From Apostichopus japonicus (lineage: Eukaryota; Echinodermata; Holothuroidea; Aspidochirotida; Stichopodidae), in NCBI RefSeq assembly GCF_037975245.1, contig NC_092566.1, positions 16,347,001 to 16,411,000 on the forward strand: a DNA stretch of 64,000 nt. The letters run 5' to 3'. Below the pieces are notes generated by a model, which saw only the letters and a program-made list of their open reading frames with translations, ran no database searches and was not told where the DNA came from. The translations under genes were made by a program, and so were the position numbers. The first letter of the stretch is position 1, and every line of letters begins with the position of its first letter. Shown in pieces: positions 1 to 12,000 of the stretch.

Positions 1-370
1 GGCTGAACATAAATTATGCCTAGACCTAATTTAGGCAAAACTCGTAGGCTACAGTAGTATAGTAAGCGCCAGACATTTGTTTTTCTCACCGAATGTAGTT
101 ATGCTGGCAGGTACCTTGTTAAATTAAGTAAATATTTGTTACGTTCGTGGCACACATCGATACAGCACTGGTTTTGCTCGTATTGCCGACGGATATTACT
201 TCCGTGGTAATGTAGCAAAGACTCTCTACAGGGCAGAAGCGACAATGTACGGGGAAAAAATGTAACCGGAAGTTAGCGTTCTTCGTGAAGGGCTCCTGTA
301 TTTAACAGGTATATCCACTGCAAACGTTGGCAAGTTTTACAGTATTAAAATATCGAAGATTATTAATTTG

Positions 371-520
371 TGTTAACAACTTGTAATAACACATTATTAA
401 CTTTTATCATCAATTATTAATAATACTTGTAATAACAATTGTTAATTTGTCATAACAAATTATTTATTTGTAATAACAAATTATTAATTTTTAATAACAG
501 ATAAATATTTTTATTAAAAA
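371..520. repeat. AT-rich degenerate tandem repeat (TTGTAATAACAAATTATTAA type)
   Basis: Repeated TTGTAATAACA and AATTATTAA words with variable spacing form an AT-rich array. The rest of 1-1259 shows no supported gene; short ORFs there have no family features. Confidence 0.6.
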
Positions 521-1267
521 TAAACAATTTATATTACCGAATTAATTTTTTTTCAAATGTAACCTGCAAGGACAGTCTAGACAGCACACTGCATAACTCT
601 TTTTACCGTTTCTAAGGATATGGGCAGGGGTAGCTTCCATTCATGTATATCAAAAAAGCACAAATTCAGTCTTTTCGGGCCAAAAATTATGTTTGTCGTT
701 TTTCATTACAGAGTTTGTCAATCATTGGTTAATTATAATGGAGAAACAATGTACAGTTTCTCATGTTGTACAGTAAAGAAACTTCACAATGTGTCCAGTT
801 TTGGAAGCAAAAAGTTGTATACATTTCCTGGACTGTATAACCAGCGGCCATAGGACTTAAAATGGTAAGGTTATATGAGAGCCATGGCCTCGAAGATTTG
901 ATTTTAAGAATGTATTTTATATTGTACGTTATAAATGTGACACAGAGTACCGGACCGGGGTTGCAGTTTGATTACAACGTTGACAAACTGATTTACCGAT
1001 CTCAGGAATATAAATGTTCGTTTGCATTTCCCATGTTTAAATCTTCGAATTTCCTTACTTGTATTCAAACTTTTCTGTCCCAATAGGTATTATCATTAGC
1101 AAGATATTTGCCCAGGAATTTTAGGATTTGTTTTGCGAAAACTGTGTAACGGCTTGTTGCATATGCAAAGCATAATTATACAGGACATGTAAACCAATTA
1201 TTAGCCCCCTCCCTCACCGCACCCATAGGAAATATTCTTGGGAAATGTTCTTTGTCAAGAATATAGG

Positions 1268-1795
1268 CCCGTGGTTTTCAACCTTGGGCTCGCGGGTCGA
1301 TTTTGTGGGCTCGCGAGCATTGCCCCAGTAATGATTAAAAATTGTGGCATTTTTGGGGGCTGGTGGCGAAGGCACATGATGATGTTTCTTATGAAGCCTC
1401 TTCGATGAAACCTTGTACAACGGGTAAAATTTACTCAACCCTAACCCTATAAGACTAGTATAAGAGAATTCGGTGACTCCCACCAACCACTGCACACTAC
1501 GTATTTACCAAGGTTATGATGTGTGGAAGCCTTGCTTTGTACCATTGCCTTGTACCATTGAGGGTTGCAAGAAATCTTTGAGATAGGCTCTAATTGGGAA
1601 GTACCTGTCATCTGATCACGGAGGAACATACATAGCTCTGATTGAGTGCCCGGGTCACTTGTGTCAAGAATACACTAATAAACGCTGTGAAATTGATTTT
1701 ATGAAGTTGATAACTTTGCAGGGTAGGGTATGGGCTCGCAAGGACGGCTCGGAAGACGAATTGGGCTCGTGATCGAAAAAAGGTTGAAAACCAAG
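1268..1795. mobile_element. hAT-like MITE (GTGGTTTTCAACC termini)
   Basis: Inverted termini GTGGTTTTCAACCTT and AAGGTTGAAAACCA bound about 528 bases, flanked by AATATAGG (1260-1267) and GATATAGG (1796-1803), an 8-bp target duplication with one mismatch. Repeated GGGCTCG words lie near both ends. There is no transposase ORF. Confidence 0.7.
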
Positions 1796-1978
1796 GATAT
1801 AGGCGAAGGGAGTGCATTCGTTTCTTCAATGATGGAAGTGTAGGCCTACTCTCTATCGGAGCTACCCAACTGTGATAAAAAGTAGCCATGCAATGCCGGT
1901 CTTTAGCTCTGAAGGGATCGGAATGTGCTCGCTTTTGTTACATCTCTCTAACTAATGTCTTTAGCTCGATCATGACAG

Positions 1979-2425
1979 TACGGAAGCGTAGAAGGGACAT
2001 TGCATTGACGAGTTACCAACTTGACAAAACGACAATTATCTGCAAATTGACGAGTTGACGAGATGGTAACGTGACAAAATTAAGAAAATTGACGTTTTGA
2101 CGAGATAACGGATCTCGTCAATGCATCAATTTTCTGCAAATTGACGAGTTGCACACTTACTACCATCTCGACAAGATGACAAAATTCAGAAAATTGACGT
2201 TTTGACGAAATAACGGATCTCGTCAATGCATCAATTTTCTGCAAATTGACGAGTTGTACAGTTACTACCATCTCGACAAGACGAAAAAATTCACAATATC
2301 TCGTCAAAACGTCAATTTTCTGAATTTTGTCACGTTACCATCTCGACAACTCGTCAATTTGCAGATAATTGTCGTTTTGTCAAGTTGGTAACTCGTCAAT
2401 GCAATGTCCCTTCTACGCTTCCGTA
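1979..2425. mobile_element. Small foldback element with 6-bp TSD
   Basis: 447 bases almost wholly made of inverted arms: the left end TACGGAAGCGTAGAAGGGAC is matched by the right end GTCCCTTCTACGCTTCCGTA. It is flanked by perfect TGACAG direct repeats (1973-1978 and 2426-2431). Inside are repeated ATTGACGAGTTG/CAACTCGTCAAT words and a tandem duplication of about 100 bases. Its terminus resembles that of the large foldback at 60165. Confidence 0.85.
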
Positions 2426-2725
2426 TGACAGGCTCACAGAGATGATGCACTTTGTTATGTATGTGTTAATGTGTCGGAGCACTTGGCGTACCAAAGAATG
2501 AACAATTGTGACAGGTTGTACATTTCGTCGAAAAGTGAAACACGGAAATAGATGCGAAAGGGGAAGGACGCCATTGCACGTCATGGTAGGTAACTCTTTG
2601 TCAAGTTGGAATAAGGTATACAATAGAGAAATGATCAAAATATGATGTATTGCGAAAAAGTTCAAGGTTGGCAATCTGTTACCAACACACCACATGTAAC
2701 TTCGATATCGCTACGTAGGCGGGGG

Positions 2726-4081
2726 GCGAATTTTTTTTTCCCAAACAGGTTCTCAATTGTGTATAAATAGTCGTTCATGATTGGTCGGAAAAGTTACGTC
2801 ATAACAATAAAACCCTTCACTTCGAGGTTATCAAAATGTCTGCATCCATTCGTTGCAACGAAGATATACCCGTTCAAAATTACCCGCAGCTTTTCGTAAA
2901 TATATGTAGATGTGTTTGGAATTGGTTTAGACATAATGAGCACACTAGTTGTATGATCTACTTTGATCGAAGATTTCTGTGAAGGCATTTATCGATAACA
3001 TCGCACAGTGAAAGTTTCGTACAGGGTACATCACACATGCGCTGTAGGCCTTGATGTATTATACCTGTGTACACAGTGCAGTGACGGAAATACATTATAC
3101 TGTAGCATGGTGGGCTCATAATTGACGCACTTAAGGATTTGATCAACGATTTCTATCAAGGAAAAATCAAAATCACTCAACTGTATGTGTTTTTCATATG
3201 TGTGGTTCCTCAGAAATGTAATGATCTCAATATATTTATTGTTCTGTGCATATGCAACGTACAATTGAGCAGAACTTGACCACAAAATGTCTGCCGTGTC
3301 AAGTTCTTTCATACCCCTAAATTGACACATTCGTCGATAAGCTAACTGTAGTGAAGGCTTTAGTATACATCTATTGACTTTAGATGCTGTTTGCTATACT
3401 TTGAGCCTCTAAGCTTAGACAGATCAGGTCCCAGAGAGTAGTGTTGTCCATGATATTGAGGAAATGTTGGTTATTTTTAGGGTGCAAGATTTCCAAATGC
3501 CCAAAAACTGAACGTACAAAACCGGGGGGAAGGGTGTTAAAAGCTTAAAAATTCCACAATTTGGTCATCAAATAGCTGAAATGGATTCAAACTCATGAAA
3601 TATGTAATCCTGCTTGACTGCAAAAAGTTTAGGTGGCCTGCTCTATCGTTGCTAGTAATAATTGAAGGTGCGTCAATTACGGGGGTGCGTCAATTATGAA
3701 GCCTTGACTATACACTAAACTGTTTTGCGTATATTCATTCAAGGCTGAACTCGCGTCGTGAAGTTGATTTTGGTGTAGGCCTACCCATTCCACGAAACGA
3801 ATTCCGATTTCAATAGAACGGCTGACGAATCTTGGATGGCGTAAACACGAAACCGATAGAATGTAGCGTATGTATCATAAGTAAGGTCAACATGTTATCC
3901 AAGCATTAAAAGTAAAAGTTAGGGCGTTTGCAGGGAAACCGCGTAACAAGACTTTATTAAGTGTCAGTGTGTAACTCAGTGTATGTCTTCGAACTATCAA
4001 GCGTTTGATGCTGACGTCACGAGCAATCTGATTGGCTGAAAACTCCGTAATTGAGAACCTGTTTGGGAAAAAAAAATTCGC
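2726..4081. mobile_element. 1.36-kb TIR element with 9-bp TSD (Mutator-like by TSD length)
   Basis: Termini GCGAATTTTTTTTTCCCAAA and its inverse, continuing through CAGGTTCTCAATT, give about 34 bp of near-perfect inverted repeat. Flanks are AGGCGGGGG at 2717-2725 and 4082-4090. Because the TSD is G-rich its length is less certain. No transposase motif is seen in its ORFs. Confidence 0.7.
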
Positions 4082-4549
4082 AGGCGGGGGGAGGGGGGGT
4101 GGCGATCGACTTAATTAAGACTCTACAAACAATATAACTAATTAATAATTTCTGATAACATTTCAAATGTCAAATATATATTTCTAATGCTTTCGCCGTA
4201 TCGATTTCCTTATTATCCGTATCATTACCCGGCCTTTTCACACAAAACCATGACGCCATATATAGTGGCCAATTCCCAATGAACGAAAGTGTCACGTCAT
4301 TCTGGTTCACTATAGTTGCTGTACAAAACAGCGAGTATATCCCGCGTCTTCCCCAAGAATCCTAGAATCCCCTACACGTTCTGAAAGTATGAACAGTTCC
4401 TAACTGCAACAACCTTCATACAATAGAACCAAAATCTTCATACCGATCGATGATTATAGTCCGTACAAATGAAAATTGTTGATGTTGTCTTATATCGCTT
4501 ACATATTGGGAGGATGAGATACGTAGTTCCTTTGCCACTTGGGCCACAT

Positions 4550-4562
4550 ATATATATATATA
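4550..4562. repeat. Short (TA)n microsatellite
   Basis: An ATATATATATATA run. The stretch 4091-5192 otherwise contains a G-run at 4606-4617 and no supported gene. Confidence 0.7.
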
Positions 4563-5200
4563 TCAGCTACCATAGCAACAGTTACCATGGATTAGATATA
4601 CTCTCGGGGGGGGGGGGCACCCATGGTGGGTTACTCCAGGGTTGATCGTGACGGCGGGAGGGTCAAATTTGTCCTTGTGTGTGTCTATGTGGGACGTGGG
4701 AGTGTCATTTTGTGTGTGCGTCCAATTTTGTGCTTGTCTTTAAACTCGATCGGTGGGAAGGTAGGCTGCCCAAGGCTAAACCCTTGTGTCTCAAAGAGCC
4801 CAGGAACCAAAGGTTAGAGGTCAAATGTCACATTTAGTGATTTTTTATTGTTATAACTCCAATTGGAAAAATTGAGATGGAACCTTTCACATGTAATACT
4901 GGAAATGTCACGTACTATCAAAATATCTGAGTGCCGTGGGATCCGAGGTCAAAGGTCACGTGGTTAAAGGTCTTATAATTAATTATTCATTTTAAAAATA
5001 TGTTTGTTGGCGATGAAATTCAACTCCCTGGATTGCCCTCTTAGTTGTTAACATTTGAGCTACCGTGAGTCCAATTTATCGCACAGGTCAATCCACAAGA
5101 ACTTCCACGCAGATAAACTTCTTCCAATATTTATACGGGATATGTATACGGTCGTTACACAAGAAAAGTTATTCAGAAGATCATTTATGGTAGTGCTATA

Positions 5201-5499
5201 CAGGCGCGTAGCCAGGAATTTGCCAAGGGAGGGCGAAACTGTAGATTCGGCATTGCAAACTATCTAATTAAGCGTAGCGCCACTATAAGTTGGCGCGAAG
5301 CGTACAAGAAAATTTTGGCTGTAAATGCCTCCCAGATCGCTGGAAATGGCACTTCCCAGGCCTTGTAAGTTGCATCTTAGCACTTTCTCTTTTGAAAATA
5401 CTAGCGATATCATAAAAACATTAAAAAAAATTAAAAAATTATGTTCAAGGGGGGAGGGGGTGGCTCCCCCTTCGCCCCCCCCCCTTGGCTACGCGCCTG
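5201..5499. mobile_element. hAT-like MITE, family A (299 bp)
   Basis: Inverted termini CAGGCGCGTAGCCAGG and CCTTGGCTACGCGCCTG, with a perfect 8-bp target duplication GTGCTATA (5193-5200 and 5500-5507). Internal words GCGCCAC, GTTGGCGCG, CAGATCGCTGGAAATG and AGGCCTTG are shared with the copy at 37952. The gap 5508-6080 to the IVD start shows no gene and would include the IVD promoter and 5' UTR. Confidence 0.88.
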
Positions 5500-6080
5500 G
5501 TGCTATATAAGGTGGTCGATGTTGTGATACACATAGGGACGCAAACAGGGCTTTCGTTAACAAACTAATTAATATGAATAATTCTAACGATATATTAGCA
5601 AAACTTTGTTTATCAAGCACAAGTGTACGTTACTCACTATATTTATTTCGTATATAGACATAGGCCTATGGACAGTATATACTGTGGTCACGAGTTTATT
5701 ACACCACATCTCTATTGCCCGGGGATTCCTGTGCTATGCAAATACTTTGTCGCATATGTTGGCGAATATTATTAGTGTCAACAATGACGGACAGCGAATT
5801 TCGGCTTGAATAAGTAAGAGACGGCCGACCTTCGACCGGTTGTTAATCTTTGTGATATATGATCCAGGTATCGTTTGTTTGCGGTAGTTCTATTTAGTAA
5901 TCCAGATAAGTGGCAAAATAACCGTTGTGGATTTTATGTCCTTCGTTTGCTACATAGGACCTAGCCCGATACGTTACCGATCATGACACCTGCCTAACTG
6001 TGTGGTTGTTTTATATGTAAACCACTTGCCAGCTGACATTTTAGTTGTACATTTTGCTGAACTGGACCACTTACTTCATC

Positions 6081-9000
6081 ATGGCAGTGGCCAAACCTTT
6101 GTCACTGCTTTCAACGCAGGTACTTCGGCGCGTATGCAGTCGTTTAGCTGTGCCAAGTACTCTTAACTTGCAGAAGAGGCATGCTGGAAACTTCTTTGAG
6201 GTCGATGATGTCGTTTCAGGGCTTACTGAAGAACAACAACAGGTTTGGCCTTAAAAACAAAACAAAATTCCTAATACTAATCAAAGTGGCTATTCTTACG
6301 ACTGTTCGTAAGAATAATTTCCGAATACGCATGCGCAGTTGCTATTTTCATGACGAGTAATATTTTTACGACCAGGAGTAACAATAAATTTCGGTTAGGG
6401 TTAGTGTTAGGATTGGGGTTTAGGGTTAAAGTTAGGGTTACCCCTACTACATGCGCAGTTGCTTTATTTACTTTACTGTGCTTGAATTCGCCTTTGTTGT
6501 AAGAATAGTTTATAAATAATTGTTACGACTAGTCGTAAGAATAGCCACCGCCAATACTAATAGGCCCAATTTGACTTGTACAATAGAGAGTTAAGATGAT
6601 ACCGGTTTCGCGAAATAGAAGGAGAAGAATAATACCTGTTAATTGTATGTACTGTACACAGTATATACGGAAACTTTAGGGCATTCGAAGTGATTATTCG
6701 CAGGGCAGCCCGGCGAATAATGTACACAGACGCCTTATTCGCAGGGCTGTGACGATTTTGAAAATAGGTTTATTATTAGGTTTTGCTATTGATACCAGTC
6801 ATTTTAGGGGCCTTGAAAAACCCAACCTTTTGGGCCCAAATAGTCTTAGCCACTTCATAAGCTAATTTTTGGAGCCCCAGCAGTTCAAGTTTAAAAGCTT
6901 ATTTTAAGGGAGCTTATCTTGGGATTCCCCAAAAGCCGATATTGCCTGAAAGCCAATATGGTCAAAGGTGTGACACCCCCCCTCCCACACCTATACATGC
7001 AAATGAGCAGTCACTCTGCAAAAACAAAGGTGAAAATGATCGAGGGATGACATTTTTATGTTGGCGGTACTAATGCTAGACTGGTTCAATCGGCCCTAGG
7101 CTCCCAAAACCAATCCTAACAGCATTAAGATAGGAATCCCAAAGGCCAATAAATTCCTCAAAATATAGAGGCTCCCAATTAAGACTCTCAAAAAGGTAGC
7201 TGGTGCCCAAAAGCAAACTCGAATAGCCCCAAAAGAAACTCGAATAGCCCCAAAAATTACTGAGCCCGTTAACCCAGTCTAAGGCTGCGCTGTGAATAAG
7301 GTGTTTGTGTCTGGCTATTTGCAGGGCAGCCCTGCAAATAAGATGCTTGTGTCTGGCTATTCACAGGGCTGCCCTGCGAATAAGGTGTATGTGTCTGGCT
7401 ATTTGCAGGGCTGCCCTGTGAATAAGATACTTGTGTCCGGCTATTCGCAGGGCTGCCCTGTGAATAAGGTGTATGTGTCTGGCTATTCGCAGGGCTGCCC
7501 TGCGAATAAGCCCCACCCTAACTATTAGGGGTGAAGTGAGGCACCTTCTGTATTATCTAAACATCTTAACATTTCTTGGTTTTAACATTGCAACCAAACT
7601 CATTCAATGTGTTTCATGATGATGTAATTTGTAAAGATGCAATGCTACAGCCTACACTACAGTTTATTAATCTAAGGCTAGGCCCAGGCCCTATGTAGTA
7701 CTAGTAGCCACGAATTAACTACAGTAACTAGTTATACGGTTCTCGGCTAGTCCATTTACTGATTTGTACAGTGTATTACACAAGCTACAATTTGGGTCTA
7801 CTGTTGTTTGTGTCCAATGTAAGAAAGGATCATTTTTAAACTTAAAGGAGTCTTTCTGACCTTTCTTACTTATTATACTGTAGTGTAGGCCATTCTATTT
7901 TGAAGACTATAGTGTAGGTCTAGTACTTGGTCGGCTACGTAAAATTTGATGTCACCCAAAGGGACATCATATGCATTCCTATTGTTCACTATTGCAGGAG
8001 CTAGATAGTAAGAGGTATTTATAAGACAATGAATAACATTTGCCAAATTGTTTAACTTGCATCATACATAAACCCACCATGCTATGCTATGCTAAGTTGT
8101 TATTGGCTTATTGGCACATTTGGAGAAAAAAATGTTACATATGGACAGCATTTATTTTCAGCTACTGTTCCAGTGAATTTATTGGTATACTGGGAGCAAG
8201 ATCAAAAGTTACTAGAAGTTTTCAATAGTGATTCCATCAAGATCCAGACATTCTCATTTATTCCTTGCTAAGCCATATTTTATTAAACAAATAACTGCCT
8301 CAGATAATAACATGCCCTTATGGTGGTGCGTCCTGTCAGATGCAAGTTGAAATTCTAGCATGAGTGGCCATTTAATTTTATTCAACTTTCTTAGGGTATT
8401 GTTGGCAATATTGATCCCCTTAGAATATTCACTTGTAATCTTGAACATTCTCAGGATAGATCCAATGGTTTCCTGAGTTGTGTTTAAGAATGCTTAATTA
8501 GACAAATATGTCAAAACTGCTCACAAGAAAAAAGAAGCAATCTGGGCTACTGTAAGCACAGTACTTAAACACTTCATCAAACAGTCCTAGGAAGATAACC
8601 CATGTTTACTTTTTCTCCCATTGCTTTCATCGTAGTACCAGCCTAGGGTAGATATTACCCAGAGTCTCTACCTATAAATACCGTCGGCCTACTGTACCTC
8701 AGACTAAAATTCTATAGGCGTCAGTATACTGTAGATGAAGGTATTTCTTTAGCTAAAATGATTAATTAACAACCACATTTTTCAGCTACGGGAATCCGTC
8801 TTCCGTTTTGCACAAGATGAGATCGCTCCCAAGGCAGCAGAGATAGATTCAACAAATGAATGGCATGACAGAAAGGCAAGTAAATACAATCTGTAAATAA
8901 CCTTAGAAATATGGATTATGTATTGAGATTACTTCTTTGCTTTAAAAGTAATCAGTAACTAATGTTTCATTGAATATAATACTGTACATGATGTATGAGC

Positions 9001-12000
9001 TATTAAAAAGGATATTCTGGTGGCTAAAGTTGATTGCTTACCAAAATTGCTGAAAATTTTCTGTCCATCTTTAGGCAAAAATCACATCCTCCTAGTATTG
9101 CAAAGGTATGATTGATTTTAATTAAAGATTTTGTGGTACTTTGTAACTGCATCTGGCAGCAGTAGAACAGATGATGTCAACAGGGAAGATTTAAGCAGAA
9201 ATGTCAGTGTTTTACTTTTTAAATTTGTTGATCATTTATACACAGAAGAAAAGAATGTTTTTCACAAAAAAAGATACATTTTGATGAATTTCGAAGTACA
9301 GAGGACTTTGACAGCTTTAGAAGCAAATATTAAAAATGTATCAAAGTTTCAAAGATTACTCAGAAGTTGATCATAGCCTAATTAAAGCTTTTGAATAGCC
9401 TTTGCCCACATGACATCACAGACCCTTTACTGTGATCCACCTTTCTGGAGTACTTGAATGTTTAGCCATTCAAAATAAGTTACATTCAATCAACCAGCTC
9501 AAGCTACTTTAGGGGCAAGATATTGAGATAAGGTCTTCAACTAGCAGTGTGGAATAGTTTCTCTTCAATTACAAAATATCATAAACCATATATTGCAATA
9601 TTGTCTCAAATTCAGCAATAATTGTATATACCTTTCTTCATGATCTAGATTTCACACAAAGACTAGAAGATTTCTCTGTAGTTCTAATAAATTTGTTAAC
9701 AGATGAATTTTTTTCTATTCCTTTGCAGAGGTTAATGCTTAAGATGGGTGAACTTGGTTTCCATGGAATCACAATTCCAGGTAGAGTTTCATCACTGCCA
9801 GATTGACACATAAACACAACATAGTTTTAACCATATCACGTTTAACATTACCCTACTATACTGTTCTCAACGAAAACAAAAAATTAAACATCGCTAGTGT
9901 ACCAACCATAGTGGACCAACCATAGTGGACCAACCATATTAGGCCCTTAACTATTAAACCAGTGCTGTTGCCGAGGGGATAAAGGTGGTGGCATTTAAAG
10001 CAATGAGGCTTAACAATCCAAAGGTTAAAGGGGTTTGATCCATGGCCCTATCTTAAAATGGCCCCATCTGAAAAGACTTTCTAAATTGTAAAAGATATCA
10101 AATTTGAGTTAAAATGTTGAATTTGAAGCCACCAGATGTGAAAGCTGTAATCCTTCAGCACTCATTTAATAGTGATACTAATTTGAATGTACAGTAGAAA
10201 ACAAGCTTGCCATGCTCTCTGCAGTCAAACCCAAGTAGGAAGTACTGGTGTACATTTCTGGAACTCACTTGATCAAGATATCAAAAACTCAAATACTCTT
10301 AACTTATTTAAAAGAAAACTCAAGCATTACCTTTTAAATAATAGTACAAACCACCCATGCTGAGTTGTTACATTGTCTCTTTGTATGGATTTGCTTTTAC
10401 CTTTCTTCGCTTCCTCTTTATATTTTTTTTTCTCTGTTTTTCCTTATCTCTTTACTTTCTCTGTACTTTAGTGTTTTTTTTTGAAATTTTGTTTGTTAAG
10501 GGTCCAGACTCGAAAAGTTTCTACTTACTTCTGGTTCCTCCACTTCCATTATAGCATATTTTGTACTGTGTTTACTGTTATTTCATCATAATGTGAGTAA
10601 ATTACTCATTGACTCTGTTACTGTTTAAATATATGGAAAGTGGAAAATAAACTTGAAACTTGATAAACTATACACACAATTCCTTCTTAGGTAACAGTAA
10701 CCTACGTTCTTGTACTTTGTCTTTTACAGAGAGCGAGGGTGGCGTCGGAGCGGGTTACTTAGAACATGTCATCATATGTGAAGAATTAGTCAGAGCATCA
10801 GCATCAGTCGGCATGGTGTATGGTGCTCACTCCAATCTGTGTCTTAACCAGATCAGTCGCAACGGCAACGATGAACAGAAGGCCCGCCTCATGCCCAAGG
10901 TACATCTTGTCGAAACACCAAGCACTAATCTGTATAAAGTACATCAACAACGGATGTAAACTAGCAAGTATTTGCACGTTAACTAGCCAGTTATGGATTG
11001 ATTCCATTTTGTTAGAGCTTGTTTCAGACCAAACACGTTTCATATTAGGATCGCAGTAGTAACGAAGTATTCTTATGCGACTTGTAAAGTTTTTTACTTC
11101 TTCCCTGTATTAATCTGAAGTGAAATCTTTAATACTGTAGTCAAGTAAATGAAATGCATCCTTTATGCACTTGCATTAGACATTGCACTGATGCAAAAAT
11201 CTCTCCTTTTCTTCAGTCTCGGCACTAATATCTTGACCAAAGAAGGAAATTAAGAGCTGTTCTTTGTCTTACGTTTCTGACAATTACTGAAAAATTGCCA
11301 ACAATGGCTTTTAGTCATTTCTTTGTGACTGTTGGCAAATGTTAAGCAGTGGCAAAACCAGTTTAACGTAAATACATTGAAATGTGTTCTTAAAACGTGT
11401 CTTATGGCATGGAAGGACTAATCTTATTTAATCTTTCTTTTCAGTTAATATCAGGGGAGCATCTTGGTGCTTTAGCCATGAGTGAAAGCAGCAGTGGATC
11501 AGATGTAGTTTCTATGAGGTGCAAAGCAGAAAAGAAAGGTACAGTGTCAATTTAAAAAAAACTGTTTCATTACCATCTATCTTTATCCTCAGTATTCTAT
11601 AAATTTCTGAAAGCCATGTAGTTTATATTAGACAGCCAATTATGAAAAATAAGCTTCAAAATCATCACAAAAGAAAGAATATTATTTAAGTACTTTGCAC
11701 AGTATTAACTGGATAAACTCAAATTCAATCAAAGAATCAATTTATTTCTCATTTGTCATATTGTATGACATGTGACCACTTTAAAGATCTGCTTTATTGG
11801 CTCCAATCATAGCACGCAATAATTAAGGAAAGTTTTGTGATTACATAATCGACCTGCCACGGTCATAAATCGACCTCATGCCCTACAGTTAGCCTGCATG
11901 GCTTCTTAACACCATTAGGCTCTTTTTGTAAACACTGTTTGGAAATATTTTCATGTCTACAGTGTAGTTAATCATACAGCTTTCACCCAAAGACCTTCAT

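Noticed and set aside
371-520. CRISPR-like or origin-like array
   Set aside because: Animal DNA; the repeats are AT-rich, degenerate and without unique spacers.
2080-2307. Minus-strand ORF with a repeated 36-residue block
   Set aside because: It comes from the internal tandem duplication of the small foldback element.
7292-7528. 78-codon ORF with [12 protein letters not shown]-type repeats
   Set aside because: It is the 42-bp tandem repeat read in its one open frame, inside an intron of IVD, without splice sites or family resemblance.
8040-8271. Two overlapping 60-codon ORFs in IVD intron 1
   Set aside because: No family features and no phase-compatible role between IVD exons 1 and 2, which already join correctly.
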